Assembly (NCBI RefSeq): GCF_013488225.1
Contig: NZ_CP041241.1
Location: 1,178,001 to 1,242,000, forward strand
Direction: 5' to 3'
DNA length: 64,000 bases
Source of the DNA: Sinorhizobium mexicanum
GTDB taxonomy: Bacteria > Pseudomonadota > Alphaproteobacteria > Rhizobiales > Rhizobiaceae
Shown: positions 8,029 through 18,667 of the stretch, in pieces
Layout: each line of letters opens with the position of its first letter
Position numbering within the stretch: the stretch's first letter is position 1
Notes under the pieces: generated by a model
The model's input: only the letters and a program-made list of their open reading frames with translations
Databases searched by the model: none
What the model was told of the DNA's origin: nothing
Translations under genes and position numbers: made by a program

Positions 8029-9267
8029 ATGATCAAGCGTCTATTGGCAGCAACGAGCATCATTACCTTGTGTCTGGCGTCCGGTGCGTCGGCCGCCGAG
8101 AAAATCGAAATGTGGGTTCGTTCCGGCATCGGCGAATCCTTCAAGAAGGTCGTCGAGGCCTACAACGCCAGCCACGAGAACCAGGTCGCCATGACCGAAG
8201 TGCCGTTCTCCGAACTGGTGCAAAAATATGCGACCGCGATCGCAGGCGGGCAGGCCCCGGACGCGCTTTCGCTCGACCTCATCTACACCCCGGCCTTTGC
8301 CGCCGCCGGCCAACTCGAGGACCTGACCGATTGGGCGAAGGCACTGCCCTACTTCAATTCGCTCTCGCCGTCGCACGTCAAGCTCGGGACCTATCAGGAT
8401 CGCATCTATGGCCTGCCGCTTTCGGTCGAGACGTCGATTTTTGCCTGGAACAAGGACCTCTACAAGAAGGCCGGCCTCGACCCGGAAAAGGCGCCGACCA
8501 CCTGGGAGGAGATCGAAGCCAATGCCGAAAAGATCCGCGCGCTCGGTGACGATATCTACGGCTTCTACTTCTCCGGCGGCGGCTGCGGCGGCTGCATGAT
8601 CTTCACCTTCACGCCGCTTGTCTGGGGTTCGGGCGCCGACATTCTCTCCGGCGACGGCAAGAAGGCGACGCTCGACACGCCGGAAATGCGCAAGGCGGTC
8701 GATATCTACCGTTCGATGGTCAAGAAGGACCTCGTGCCGGCGAGTTCGGCCAGCGACAACGGCGTAAACTTCCTGACTTTCACGAATGGCAAGATCGGCC
8801 AGCAAAGCCTCGGCGCCTTTGCCATCGGCACGCTGGTCACCGAAAACCCCGACATCAACTTCGGCGTGACGCTGATCCCCGGCGTCAATGGCGGAACCTC
8901 GTCCTTTGCCGGCGGCGACAACTTCGTCATCACGAGGGGCACGAAGAAGATCGATGCGGTGAAGGAATTCCTCGAATACACCTATTCGATGGACGGCCAG
9001 AAGGTGATGGCGAAATACGGCAGCCTGCCGACCCGCGGCGATATCGCCGACAAGGTACTTGAGGGTCTCGACCCGCGCATGCAGGTGGGCATCAAGGCGA
9101 TCGAAGTCGCCAAGACACCCTACACGCTGCAGTTCAACGATCTGATCAACAGCGCCAACGGCCCCTGGGCGACCTTCACCAATGCGGCAATCTATGGCGA
9201 CGATGTCGACGGGGCATTCTCGAACGCCCAGTCGGAAATGCAGTCAATCATCGACACTGGGCAGTGA
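8029..9267 (+). CDS. Extracellular solute-binding protein for the arabinoside operon
   Basis: Periplasmic sugar-binding protein, 412 residues, SBP_bac_1 family. The signal peptide covers about residues 1-22, with cleavage after SGASA. The mature part begins KIEMWVRSGIG, the usual first strand of CUT1 binding proteins. An unusual GGGCGGC cluster sits mid-protein (near residue 185) with two Cys that might form a disulfide. The ATG follows GGGAGGAG. It begins 39 bp after the LacI gene and is followed, after a mosaic repeat, by two permeases. Genomic context suggests an arabinofuranosyl oligosaccharide as ligand; this is inference. Confidence 0.92.
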   Translation: MIKRLLAATSIITLCLASGASAAEKIEMWVRSGIGESFKKVVEAYNASHENQVAMTEVPFSELVQKYATAIAGGQAPDALSLDLIYTPAFAAAGQLEDLTDWAKALPYFNSLSPSHVKLGTYQDRIYGLPLSVETSIFAWNKDLYKKAGLDPEKAPTTWEEIEANAEKIRALGDDIYGFYFSGGGCGGCMIFTFTPLVWGSGADILSGDGKKATLDTPEMRKAVDIYRSMVKKDLVPASSASDNGVNFLTFTNGKIGQQSLGAFAIGTLVTENPDINFGVTLIPGVNGGTSSFAGGDNFVITRGTKKIDAVKEFLEYTYSMDGQKVMAKYGSLPTRGDIADKVLEGLDPRMQVGIKAIEVAKTPYTLQFNDLINSANGPWATFTNAAIYGDDVDGAFSNAQSEMQSIIDTGQ

Positions 9268-9280
9268 TCGCAAGCTGCAA

Positions 9281-9384
9281 CTACAGCGCCGTGCGTCTTT
9301 TCAGACGCACGAGGGCCGCTGTAGCATTTTGAATTGCTGCATGTTTTTATCCTTAAATCGGCTCCGATTTAAGGAACATGCAGC
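9281..9384 (+). repeat. RIME1-like intergenic mosaic element
   Basis: A 104-bp element made of two nested stem-loops. The first runs CTACAGC (9281) to GCTGTAG (9324) and contains the hairpin GTGCGTC/GACGCAC. The second runs GCTGCATGTT (9336) to AACATGCAGC (9384) and contains CCTTAAATCG/CGATTTAAGG. This matches the length and sequence of the rhizobial RIME elements as I remember them. Its first half is homologous to the element at 18668-18775 on the other strand. It sits between binding-protein and permease genes and may act as a stabilising or attenuating mRNA hairpin. Confidence 0.8.
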
Positions 9385-9436
9385 GGGCCGAAGGCAATCC
9401 TCCGGCCCCTCTTTCTTGAACAGGCGGAGAATTGCA

Positions 9437-10357
9437 ATGGCCGGCTCTGGCCCAGGAAAAGCATTGCCCGTGCGCAGGAGACGGCGGCGCCACTCGCAAT
9501 GGCGCGGTCTCCTTTATATCGCCCCGGCGATGGCCCTCGTCATCGTCTTCTTCGTCATGCCGGTGCTGTTTACTGGCTGGATGAGCCTGCACAATTGGCC
9601 TCTGCTCGGTTCGCCGCGCTGGATCGGCTTCAACAACTATTTCCGGATGGCAAACGACGGGCGCTTCGTCTCGGCCCTGCGCTTCACGACCTACTACACG
9701 GTGATCGTGACGATCGCGATCTTCGCCGTCGCCTTCCCATTGGCGATCTTCGTCGAGAAGCACCGACGCTTCGTCGGCGCCTACCGCACCATCATCTTCC
9801 TCCCCGTCGTCGTCGGCCTCGCCTCGGCATCGTTGCTCTGGGTCTGGCTCGCGAACGTCGACAGCGGCTTCATCGGCCCTGCGTTGAAGGCACTCGGACT
9901 CGTGGAGAAGAGCCCCAATCTGCTCGCCACTTTCGATAGCGCCTTTTTCACGATCATCGTCATGGTCGTCTGGAAGATCGCCGGCTTTACGATGATCATC
10001 CTGCTCACCGGGCTACAGGCCATTCCCTCCGAGTTGACCGAGGCGGCCCGCATCGACGGCGCCGGTCGGTGGCAGCGGTTCCGCTATCTCACCTTACCGC
10101 TGATGCGCCGGACGATCGCGCTGGCGCTGATCATTTCGGTGACAGGCTCGATCCTCGCCTTCGACCAGTTCTACATCATGACCAGCGGCGGTCCGCAGAA
10201 CCGGATGATCTCCGTCGTCTACTACATCTTCAACCAGTCCTTCGTATCCTTCAATCTCGGCTATGGCGCGGCTCTCTCGATCGCGCTCCTCGCCATCCTG
10301 GTGGTTATCAGCATCGTGCAATTGCGGCTGCTTCGCGTCGGGGAGGATCGCCCTTGA
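9437..10357 (+). CDS. Carbohydrate ABC transporter permease (MalF/UgpA-like)
   Basis: Inner-membrane subunit of the arabinoside importer, 306 residues. A strongly basic tail (RRRRRRHSQWRG) precedes the first helix (LLYIAPAMALVIVFFVMPVL), and several further helices follow. The EAA loop reads EAARIDGAGRWQRF followed by LPLMRR. The open frame extends back to 9182, but that part overlaps the binding protein and the RIME-like repeat. The ATG at 9437 after GGCGGAGAATTGCA is the sensible start. It overlaps the next permease at a TTGA junction. Confidence 0.92.
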   Translation: MAGSGPGKALPVRRRRRRHSQWRGLLYIAPAMALVIVFFVMPVLFTGWMSLHNWPLLGSPRWIGFNNYFRMANDGRFVSALRFTTYYTVIVTIAIFAVAFPLAIFVEKHRRFVGAYRTIIFLPVVVGLASASLLWVWLANVDSGFIGPALKALGLVEKSPNLLATFDSAFFTIIVMVVWKIAGFTMIILLTGLQAIPSELTEAARIDGAGRWQRFRYLTLPLMRRTIALALIISVTGSILAFDQFYIMTSGGPQNRMISVVYYIFNQSFVSFNLGYGAALSIALLAILVVISIVQLRLLRVGEDRP

Positions 10358-11247
10358 CCCTTTCCAAGATGAACATGTCCAACATGAGTCTCTCCAGTCG
10401 GCGCCGGGCACGCAAGGCCTTTCGGGCAGAATCGACCTATCACGCGACAGGCGTGGCAATCGCGCTCTTCTTCCTGGCGCCTTTCGCCATCACCCTGCTC
10501 GCGTCGTTCCGACACGGCACCGAGGCGCGTCTGCCGCCATTGCCGCCGTGGCCGGCTAATGGCATCAGCTTCGATTCCTATCGCTCGCTCGACACCTTCG
10601 GCGCCGGCGTCTGGCAGCACACGTTCAATTCGTTGCTCGTGTCGCTCGCAACCGTCGCGCTCACCGTCGCCGTCAGCGTGCTTGCGGGTTATGGCTTCTC
10701 GCGCTACCGCTTTCCGTTGAAGAACGTGCTGTTCGTGCTGATCATCGCCACGCTGATGATCCCGTTCCAGTCGATCCTCACGCCCCTCTTCATCATCCTC
10801 GCGAGACTCGGACTCAACAATTCGCTGTTCGGGCTGACGCTTGTCTACGTGACGCTGCAGCTTCCCTTCTCGGTTTTCATGATGCGCAACGCCTTCGATG
10901 CGGTGCCGAAGGAGATCGAGGAGGCGGCCCGCATCGACGGCGCCCGCGACCTGAAACTGCTCTTCCGGGTGCTGATGCCGCTGGTGCTGCCCGGCATCGC
11001 CACGGTCGCGATCTTCGCTTTCCTCAATGCCTGGAACGAATTCCTGGCGGCACTCGTGCTCTTGTCGAGCAACGAGAAATATACGCTTCCGGTGCTGATG
11101 ATGGCCGTGCGCGCCGGTCGCCTCGGCGCCGTCAACTGGGGCGCGGTTCAGGCCGGTGTCGCCGTCATGACGCTGCCCTGCCTCGTCGTCTTCCTGCTTC
11201 TGCAACGCTACTACATGCGCGGGCTGATGGCCGGCGCCGTGAAATGA
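10354..11247 (+). CDS. Carbohydrate ABC transporter permease (MalG-like)
   Basis: Second membrane subunit of the arabinoside importer, 297 residues. I chose the TTG at 10354, which overlaps the preceding stop (TTGA) and follows GGGGAGG at good spacing. The first ATG (10369) lacks a ribosome site. A first helix lies near residues 32-50, and the EAA loop is EAARIDGARDLKLLF followed by MPLVLPG. The C-terminus RYYMRGLMAGAVK is typical of MalG-type subunits. The GH127 gene starts 22 bp after it. Confidence 0.92.
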   Translation: MTLSKMNMSNMSLSSRRRARKAFRAESTYHATGVAIALFFLAPFAITLLASFRHGTEARLPPLPPWPANGISFDSYRSLDTFGAGVWQHTFNSLLVSLATVALTVAVSVLAGYGFSRYRFPLKNVLFVLIIATLMIPFQSILTPLFIILARLGLNNSLFGLTLVYVTLQLPFSVFMMRNAFDAVPKEIEEAARIDGARDLKLLFRVLMPLVLPGIATVAIFAFLNAWNEFLAALVLLSSNEKYTLPVLMMAVRAGRLGAVNWGAVQAGVAVMTLPCLVVFLLLQRYYMRGLMAGAVK

Positions 11248-11269
11248 ACTCCAAGAAACGGATGAAGCC

Positions 11270-13198
11270 ATGAACAAACTCCGACAGGATCGCCAGTTCC
11301 GCCCCCTCCCCGTTCCGAGTGTTGAAGTGCACGGTCTTTTCGGCGACCGCCAGGACGCAATCTGCGAATCCACCGCCGAAGTCCTGCTCGACCGCTGCGT
11401 CGAGGCCGGCATGCTCAGGGCGATCGACGTCGAGCAGCCAAGCCCCGGCATCGTCATTCCGCTGCAGGCCTGGTCGGGCTCGACCCAGATGTTCTGGGAC
11501 AGCGATCTCGGAAAATCGATCGAGACCATTGCCTATTCGCTCTACCGGAGGCCCAACCCCAGGCTCGAGGCGCGTGTCGATGCCATCGTCGACATGTATG
11601 AAAAGCTGCAGGACGAGGACGGCTACCTGAACGCCTGGTTCCAGCGGGTGCAACCCGGCCGGCGCTGGACCAACCTTCGCGATCACCACGAACTCTATTG
11701 CGCCGGCCATCTGATCGAGGGCGCCGTCGCCTATTACCAGGCGACGGGAAAGCGCAAGCTGCTCGACGTCATGGCCCGCTTTGCCGACTATATGATTGAA
11801 GTGTTCGGCCATGGCGAAGGGCAACTGCCGGGCTACTGCGGCCATGAAGAAATCGAGCTCGCGCTGGTAAAGCTTGCCCGCGTCACGGGCGAGAAGAAAT
11901 ATCTCGATCTCGCCAAGTTCTTCATCGACGAGCGCGGCAGAGAGCCCCACTTCTTCACCGAGGAAGCGATCCGCGACGGCCGCGATCCGAAGCAGTTCAT
12001 CCAGAAGACCTACGAATACGGCCAGGCCCATCTGCCCGTCAGAGAGCAGAAGAAAGTTGTCGGCCATGCCGTTCGCGCCATGTATCTCTATTCCGGCATG
12101 GCGGATATCGCGACCGAGTACAACGACGACAGTCTCACCACGGCGCTCGAAACCCTTTGGGACGACCTGACGACCAAGCAGATGTATGTCACCGGCGGGA
12201 TCGGACCGGCGGCGTCGAACGAAGGCTTTACGGATCACTACGACCTGCCGAACGAGAGCGCCTATGCCGAGACCTGCGCCTCCGTCGGTCTCGTCTTCTG
12301 GGCAAGCCGCATGCTCGGGCGCGGCCCCAATCGGCGGTATGCCGACATCATGGAGCAAGCGCTCTACAACGGCGCCATGGCGGGTCTTTCGCTCGATGGG
12401 AAAACCTTCTTCTACGAGAACCCATTGGAAAGCGCCGGCAAGCATCATCGCTGGATCTGGCACCATTGCCCCTGCTGCCCGCCGAACATCTCGCGCCTGC
12501 TCGCCTCTATCGGCTCCTATATGTATGCCGTCGCCGACGACGAAATCGCCGTCCATCTTTACGGCGAGAGCAAGGGCCGCTTCGAAATCGGCGGCAAGAA
12601 GGTCGAGCTTGCGCAGAAGACCCGCTATCCCTGGGACGGCGCCATCCGCTTCGACGTCACGACGCAGGATCCGGTCCGCTTCTCGCTGTCGCTGCGCATT
12701 CCCGAATGGGCGGAGGGCGCCGCGTTGAAACTGAACGGCGAGAGCGTCGACCTTTCGAATGTAACGATCGACGGCTACGCGCGCATCGAGCGCGAATGGC
12801 GAAGCGGCGACCGCGTGGAGCTCGATATCCCGCTAAAGCCTCGTACACTCTGGGCAAATCCGCAGGTGCGGCAGGACACCGGCCGCGTCGCACTCATGCG
12901 CGGGCCGCTCGTCTATTGCGCAGAGGCAACCGACAACGGCGCGGGTTTGAACGGAATCGTGCTTGGCGGCGACATTTCGAACGCGAAGACTGCAGAAATC
13001 GCTGAACTTCAAGGCGCAGTCGCGCTCGACATTTCCGTCGCCCGCGACAAAGCGGATGATTGGGGCGCCACCCTCTATCGCACATCACCGCCGAAAGTGA
13101 ACCAGGCAACGGCCCGCTTCGTTCCCTATCACCTGTGGGACAACCGCACGCCCGGCGAGATGCTCGTCTGGGTTCGCGCCGGCGAAGTCGGGCGGTGA
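11270..13198 (+). CDS. GH127 family beta-L-arabinofuranosidase-like hydrolase
   Basis: A 642-residue glycoside hydrolase of family GH127 (formerly DUF1680). The best-known member, bifidobacterial HypBA1, removes beta-1,2-linked L-arabinofuranose from hydroxyproline-rich plant glycoproteins, using a Zn-held cysteine nucleophile. The equivalent residues are all here: acid/base Glu318 (ASNEGF), Glu334 and Cys336 (YAETCAS), and the pair Cys402-Cys403 (PCCPPN). An N-terminal (alpha/alpha)6-barrel region and a C-terminal beta region are evident. There is no signal peptide, so hydrolysis is cytoplasmic, after import. Its position between the permeases and the ATPase links enzyme and transporter closely. 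Exact linkage specificity is inferred. Confidence 0.9.
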   Translation: MNKLRQDRQFRPLPVPSVEVHGLFGDRQDAICESTAEVLLDRCVEAGMLRAIDVEQPSPGIVIPLQAWSGSTQMFWDSDLGKSIETIAYSLYRRPNPRLEARVDAIVDMYEKLQDEDGYLNAWFQRVQPGRRWTNLRDHHELYCAGHLIEGAVAYYQATGKRKLLDVMARFADYMIEVFGHGEGQLPGYCGHEEIELALVKLARVTGEKKYLDLAKFFIDERGREPHFFTEEAIRDGRDPKQFIQKTYEYGQAHLPVREQKKVVGHAVRAMYLYSGMADIATEYNDDSLTTALETLWDDLTTKQMYVTGGIGPAASNEGFTDHYDLPNESAYAETCASVGLVFWASRMLGRGPNRRYADIMEQALYNGAMAGLSLDGKTFFYENPLESAGKHHRWIWHHCPCCPPNISRLLASIGSYMYAVADDEIAVHLYGESKGRFEIGGKKVELAQKTRYPWDGAIRFDVTTQDPVRFSLSLRIPEWAEGAALKLNGESVDLSNVTIDGYARIEREWRSGDRVELDIPLKPRTLWANPQVRQDTGRVALMRGPLVYCAEATDNGAGLNGIVLGGDISNAKTAEIAELQGAVALDISVARDKADDWGATLYRTSPPKVNQATARFVPYHLWDNRTPGEMLVWVRAGEVGR

Positions 13199-13202
13199 CG
13201 GC

Positions 13203-14276
13203 ATGCATGAAACCGGAGTTGTATTGACGGACATTCGCAAGAGCTTCGGCAGCCTGGAGGTGATCCATGGCATCGACCTCAGGATTGCCGAAGGTTCGTT
13301 CGTCGTCTTCGTCGGGCCGTCCGGCTGCGGGAAGTCGACGTTGCTGCGCATGATTGCGGGCCTCGAGGAGGTCACCGACGGCGAGATCGAGATCAAGGGC
13401 CGCAACGTTACCGACCTCGATCCCTCCGATCGCGGCATCGCGATGGTCTTTCAATCCTATGCCCTCTATCCGCATATGAGCGTGCGCGAAAATCTCGCCT
13501 TCGGCCTCAAAATGGCGCGCACTGAGACGGCCGAGATCGAGGCGCGCGTGAAAGCCGCCTCCGCGATCCTGAAGATCGACCACCTGCTCGACCGTCGCCC
13601 GGGTCAGCTTTCCGGCGGGCAACGCCAGCGCGTCGCGATCGGACGAGCGATCGTGCGCAAACCTGACGTCTTTCTTTTCGACGAGCCGCTTTCGAATCTC
13701 GATGCGGAGTTGCGCGTCTCGATGCGCATCGAGATCGCCAGACTCCATCGCGAACTGGGCAATACGATGATCTATGTCACCCACGACCAGACCGAGGCGA
13801 TGACGCTTGCCGACAAGATCGTCGTGTTGCGCGACGGCCGCATCGAGCAGGCAGGAACACCGCGCGAGGTCTACGAAAATCCCGCCAATATCTTCGTCGC
13901 GGGCTTCATCGGCTCCCCACGAATGAACCTGCTCGACGCAGTCTGGCTAGGCAACGGACGCGTCCGCGTCGCGGGCAGCGAGATGTCGGTGCCCGTCTCC
14001 GACGAGGACTTGCAGATCGGAGAAAAGGTTTGCTTCGGAGCGAGGCCGGAGCATCTTTTCGTCACCGAAGGCGGAGAGGGATGCATTCCCGCAAAGGTCG
14101 ATTTTGCCGAATATCTCGGCGGCACCCAGTATCTCTATTGCCAGCTTGCCGATAGCCAGCCGCTCATTGCCGAATACCGTTCGGGACCGGGAATCAATGC
14201 GGGCAGCACGATAGCCCTTTCGGTCGACGGCAATCAGCGGCGGTTATTTGCTGCTGACGGCCGGCGGCTGCGGTGA
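13203..14276 (+). CDS. Sugar ABC transporter ATP-binding protein (UgpC/MalK-like)
   Basis: ATPase of the arabinoside importer, 357 residues, complete. It has Walker A GPSGCGKST, Q-loop MVFQSYALYPHM, signature LSGGQRQRVAIGRA, Walker B DVFLFDEPLSNLD and switch His YVTHDQ. A C-terminal TOBE/OB region contains FIGSPRMNLLD and FGARPEHL. It starts 4 bp after the GH127 stop and is the last gene of the operon. The following dehydrogenase is convergent. Confidence 0.94.
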   Translation: MHETGVVLTDIRKSFGSLEVIHGIDLRIAEGSFVVFVGPSGCGKSTLLRMIAGLEEVTDGEIEIKGRNVTDLDPSDRGIAMVFQSYALYPHMSVRENLAFGLKMARTETAEIEARVKAASAILKIDHLLDRRPGQLSGGQRQRVAIGRAIVRKPDVFLFDEPLSNLDAELRVSMRIEIARLHRELGNTMIYVTHDQTEAMTLADKIVVLRDGRIEQAGTPREVYENPANIFVAGFIGSPRMNLLDAVWLGNGRVRVAGSEMSVPVSDEDLQIGEKVCFGARPEHLFVTEGGEGCIPAKVDFAEYLGGTQYLYCQLADSQPLIAEYRSGPGINAGSTIALSVDGNQRRLFAADGRRLR

Positions 14277-14348
14277 AGCGAGGCAGATCGCCTACTGTAG
14301 TGGGTGGATCAGCCGTGACCTGGCAGCAGGACGCGGGAGAGCGCATCT

Positions 14349-15410
14349 TTAACGCGCTGGCCGCTTGCCGTCCCAGGCATCCTGCAGCAAGGCGCGGATG
14401 GATCGGCGATCGACCGGCCGCGGGTTCCAATAGGGATTTTCTGTCGCGATCGCCGCGGCCCGGTCGAGATCGGGCTCGCTCAAGCCCAGATCCTTCAGCG
14501 CCAGCGGCGCGCCGATTTGCGTGGCGAGATCCCAAAGCCCGCCCCCGATCGCGCCGCCGAAAATCTCCGCGACCGGAGCCAATAGCTCCGGGACAGCGGC
14601 GGCGTTGTAACCGGCGGTGTGCGGCAGCATAACTGCGTGCGTCTCGGCATGCGGCAAATCGAGAGTGCCACCGAGCGTATGGCAAATCTTGTGGTGCAGA
14701 GCCATGCCGACCGTGCCGAGCACCGCGCCGCAGAGCCAAGCGCCGTAAAGCGCCTCGGTCCGCACTTCGATGTCGCGCGGAGCCTCCACGATCTTAGGTA
14801 AAGCCGCCTTGAAGGCGCGCAGCCCCTCGACCGCCATCAGCGTCGAGATCGGATTTCGGTCCTGCGCGTACAGCCCCTCGACAGCATGCGCCATTGCATT
14901 CAAGCCGCTACTAACGCTGATGCCGACTGGAAGCCCCAGCGTCAGAGCGGGATCATAGATCACGACCTCCGGCAGAATGCGTGGATGACGGACGGTCGTC
15001 TTCCGCCCGCCTTCGGTCTCACCGAGGATCGGGGTCACCTCTGAGCCGGCATAGGTCGTCGGAATGACAATCTGCGGCAGATCGGTGCGATAGGCGATCG
15101 CCTTGCCGAGGCCGGTGGTCGAACCACCTCCAAGCGAGACGACACAGTCGGCGCCCGTTCGCGCCACCGTCTCCATCGCCCTTTCCGTCGCGTCGACCGG
15201 GGTATGCATCACGGCGCCGGCAAATACACCGGCAGCGACCCGACCGAGACGCACGGCCAGCGCCTCTGCGTCCGCCTGCCGCTGTGGTGTCGAGAGCACA
15301 AGCGCTTTCCGGCAACCGATCTTCTCTACCCATTCCCCGGCCAGCGCGCCCTTGCCTTCGCCGAAAACGATGTGAGCAGGGCTGCCGCTATAGACGAAAT
15401 CACGGCTCAT
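14349..15410 (-). CDS. Iron-containing alcohol dehydrogenase, maleylacetate reductase type
   Basis: A 353-residue group III (iron-dependent) dehydrogenase. Maleylacetate reductases of this group reduce maleylacetate to 3-oxoadipate with NAD(P)H at the end of hydroxyquinol and chlorocatechol breakdown. Visible signatures are FGEGKGALAGEW in the first nucleotide-binding strand, the GGGS cofactor turn (VSLGGGSTTGLGKA), PTTYAGSEVTP and the metal/substrate region MALHHKICHTLGGTLDLPHAETHAVMLPH, broken up by family variation. The open frame continues far upstream, antisense to pepT, so the start is the ATG at 15410. No ring-cleavage genes are near, so the substrate is uncertain. Confidence 0.85.
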   Translation of the reverse strand: MSRDFVYSGSPAHIVFGEGKGALAGEWVEKIGCRKALVLSTPQRQADAEALAVRLGRVAAGVFAGAVMHTPVDATERAMETVARTGADCVVSLGGGSTTGLGKAIAYRTDLPQIVIPTTYAGSEVTPILGETEGGRKTTVRHPRILPEVVIYDPALTLGLPVGISVSSGLNAMAHAVEGLYAQDRNPISTLMAVEGLRAFKAALPKIVEAPRDIEVRTEALYGAWLCGAVLGTVGMALHHKICHTLGGTLDLPHAETHAVMLPHTAGYNAAAVPELLAPVAEIFGGAIGGGLWDLATQIGAPLALKDLGLSEPDLDRAAAIATENPYWNPRPVDRRSIRALLQDAWDGKRPAR

Positions 15411-15569
15411 GCATGCACTCCTTGCCTTGAGCGCCACGATGGGCACATCCCCTGTTAGGATAAGCCAAACCGAGACGGCGTTTGAGGAGGTCCGACAAAA
15501 AAATGCATTCACGGAAAGGCCCGCGAAGGCTATAGCGGTCGCAACGCCGACGAACAGATTGGAGCTGCC

Positions 15570-16802
<1,233 letters not shown>

Positions 16803-16820
16803 ACCATCCTGGTTCGGGCT

Positions 16821-16840
16821 GCTGGCCGGCCACGGCCAGC
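16821..16840 (+). terminator. Stem-loop downstream of pepT
   Basis: GCTGGCCG and CGGCCAGC form a perfect 8-bp GC-rich stem with a 4-nt loop, 19 bp after the pepT stop. No U-run follows, so it may be an RNA-stabilising hairpin rather than a true intrinsic terminator. Confidence 0.45.
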
Positions 16841-16843
16841 GCT

Positions 16844-16953
16844 AGATCACGGTGATTTTACGTCCGATCGACGTAAATCATAAACGTAATCGATTCTAAT
16901 GCGTTAGCGCGGGATGCGGGCGGAAAACCGTACACACTTTTCCTCATCCCGCG
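16844..16953 (+). repeat. Rhizobial intergenic palindromic repeat
   Basis: An AT-richer element of about 110 bp. It contains an imperfect hairpin (GATTTTACGTC with GACGTAAATC) and, further on, GCGGGATG pairing with CATCCCGC across a spacer holding CGGGCGGAAAACCG. I recall very similar sequences dispersed between genes in rhizobial genomes. It lies between the convergent pepT and polyferredoxin genes. Confidence 0.6.
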
Positions 16954-17050
16954 CTGGCATCGTTCAGTCTCTGCCCCGCGACAGATAGCCGGATGTGCGC
17001 GGTTTGCAAGCGAGGGTACGGCCGGTCTTGACGCCGGAAAGCGGCATCCG

Positions 17051-18451
17051 TTACCAGCCCCAGAAAAACAGGAACCAGCCCGCATTGGCGATCGCAACCG
17101 CAAGCCCAACGCTCGCAAGCGCCATCATGCGGCGCCTTGGCGGTTTGCAATAAAGCCCTGTGACGCGCCAGCAGAGCACGCCGGACCAACCGCTCGCAAG
17201 GAAGAGCATGGCTCCGCGCGCTTCATCGACCCACGGCAGATCGATCCCGTCCATGCGAAGCTGCGTGACCGACAGCGCGGACAGTCCGAGAAAGACGCCG
17301 GCGGCCGCGAGCGGGATGAGCGTTTGCGCAAAATGATGAAACCGCGCCGCGTTCCAGCGACCAAGGCACAGTGTTGCAAGCGAAAGCAGCAGCGTGATCG
17401 CGAGCCCAACGGCAAGCGCCGTCGTGAGCACGTAGGAAACGAGGATCACCCCGTCCAGCAGAGACAATACGTCGTTTCTCTCGGGATAGTTCGTCAGCAC
17501 CCACCAGGGCGGCGAAATCTCCAGCGGCCACAGCACACCGCGTTCGACAAGCCATTCGGCAACCCATTGCTTTGCGGCGTTGAACCAGGGGCTCACGCTC
17601 CAATGGAAGGCGCCGACAGCAACGCCCATCAACCCGAAGACGATCAGCACCGTTTCCCACGGCTTCGGATGTTCCCCCGCCACATGCACGATCTCATGAA
17701 GGGGCGACCGGCGCGCGAGCCGGATCGCGCCGCGGAATCCGCTGCACCGGCCACACATATGGCAATCGCTTGCGCCCCGCATCGTCTTCAATGGCACCAG
17801 CGGCGCACAGTTGACGGCGCCCGGTTTGAACCCCGCCCGCTGTGTCTCCCGCCAGATCTCCGCATCGACGCGGAAGTGCAGCGGCGCGAGCTTCGCGAGC
17901 AGGCCAAATACCCCGCCGACTGGGCAGAGATAGCGGCACCACACACGCTTTTCCTTGCCGTAGAGATAACCCACGATGGCCGCCGCCAGCGTTGACCCGC
18001 CGAGCACCAGCAACGCCGGTTTCGGATACTGATAGACGCTGACCATCTGGCCATAGAGCGTCGTGCCGGCAAAGGCGATCGTCGGCCATCCGTTCCATTT
18101 GACCCAGCGCGGGATACCACCTCCCCGTCCGTGTCGGCTGCTGAATTCGGAAATCGCCCCCTCGGGGCAAAGAAGCCCGCACCACACGCGCCCGACAAGC
18201 GCCGTCGCAAGCAGGACCATTGGCCACCATATGCCCCAGAACGCAAACTGCGCAAAGCGGGTGAAATCGTCCCAGATATGCGCGGCGTTGCCCGGCATCG
18301 GCCGCAAAACCGGGGCGACGAGCAGCGCCGCATAGACCGAAACGACGCTCCATTGAAGCCAACGGATTTGCCTTTGGTGCCGCGCCAGCCAGTCGCCGAT
18401 GCGCTGCCAGACATCGCGCTGTGGACGCGACAAAAGCACAGTCACGGTCAT
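17051..18451 (-). CDS. Membrane 4Fe-4S polyferredoxin (NosR/CcoG-like electron carrier)
   Basis: A 466-residue integral membrane iron-sulfur protein. Several helices carry two CxxxCP-type clusters facing a soluble side (VWCGLLCPEGAISEF and VWCRYLCPVGGVFGL). A third Cys-rich stretch (CHMCGRCSGFRGAI) follows, then four or so C-terminal helices. This is the layout of NosR C-terminal/YccM-type proteins that move electrons across the inner membrane. With the P19-type iron protein next to it, it matches bacterial iron-uptake clusters in which a polyferredoxin and P19 accompany an Ftr1-like permease. No permease is in the window. The start is the ATG at 18451; a repeat separates it from the P19 gene. 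Confidence 0.82.
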   Translation of the reverse strand: MTVTVLLSRPQRDVWQRIGDWLARHQRQIRWLQWSVVSVYAALLVAPVLRPMPGNAAHIWDDFTRFAQFAFWGIWWPMVLLATALVGRVWCGLLCPEGAISEFSSRHGRGGGIPRWVKWNGWPTIAFAGTTLYGQMVSVYQYPKPALLVLGGSTLAAAIVGYLYGKEKRVWCRYLCPVGGVFGLLAKLAPLHFRVDAEIWRETQRAGFKPGAVNCAPLVPLKTMRGASDCHMCGRCSGFRGAIRLARRSPLHEIVHVAGEHPKPWETVLIVFGLMGVAVGAFHWSVSPWFNAAKQWVAEWLVERGVLWPLEISPPWWVLTNYPERNDVLSLLDGVILVSYVLTTALAVGLAITLLLSLATLCLGRWNAARFHHFAQTLIPLAAAGVFLGLSALSVTQLRMDGIDLPWVDEARGAMLFLASGWSGVLCWRVTGLYCKPPRRRMMALASVGLAVAIANAGWFLFFWGW

Positions 18452-18667
18452 GCGACGGCCCGCCGCTTCGCCCGGTCAGTCCGCCTTTCTTCGAGCGGGA
18501 CCTTAAGTCCCGCGCATGGCAAGAAGATTTGGAGAATTGGCGCCATGGTAGGTCCGGGTATCGCTATGGCGGGGTGCGAAGAGGCCGCATTTGCGCGGCC
18601 TCCCCGGCTGTAGGGCGCGGCGTCTACCGTCAAGATCGGCCGCTCCCGTTCACGCCGTGGGACAGGC

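Noticed and set aside
10261..11529. 422-codon minus-strand frame
   Set aside because: Antisense to the second permease of the arabinoside importer; composition typical of a GC-rich shadow frame.
11165..12556. 463-codon minus-strand frame
   Set aside because: Antisense to the GH127 gene, whose catalytic motifs are clear on the plus strand.
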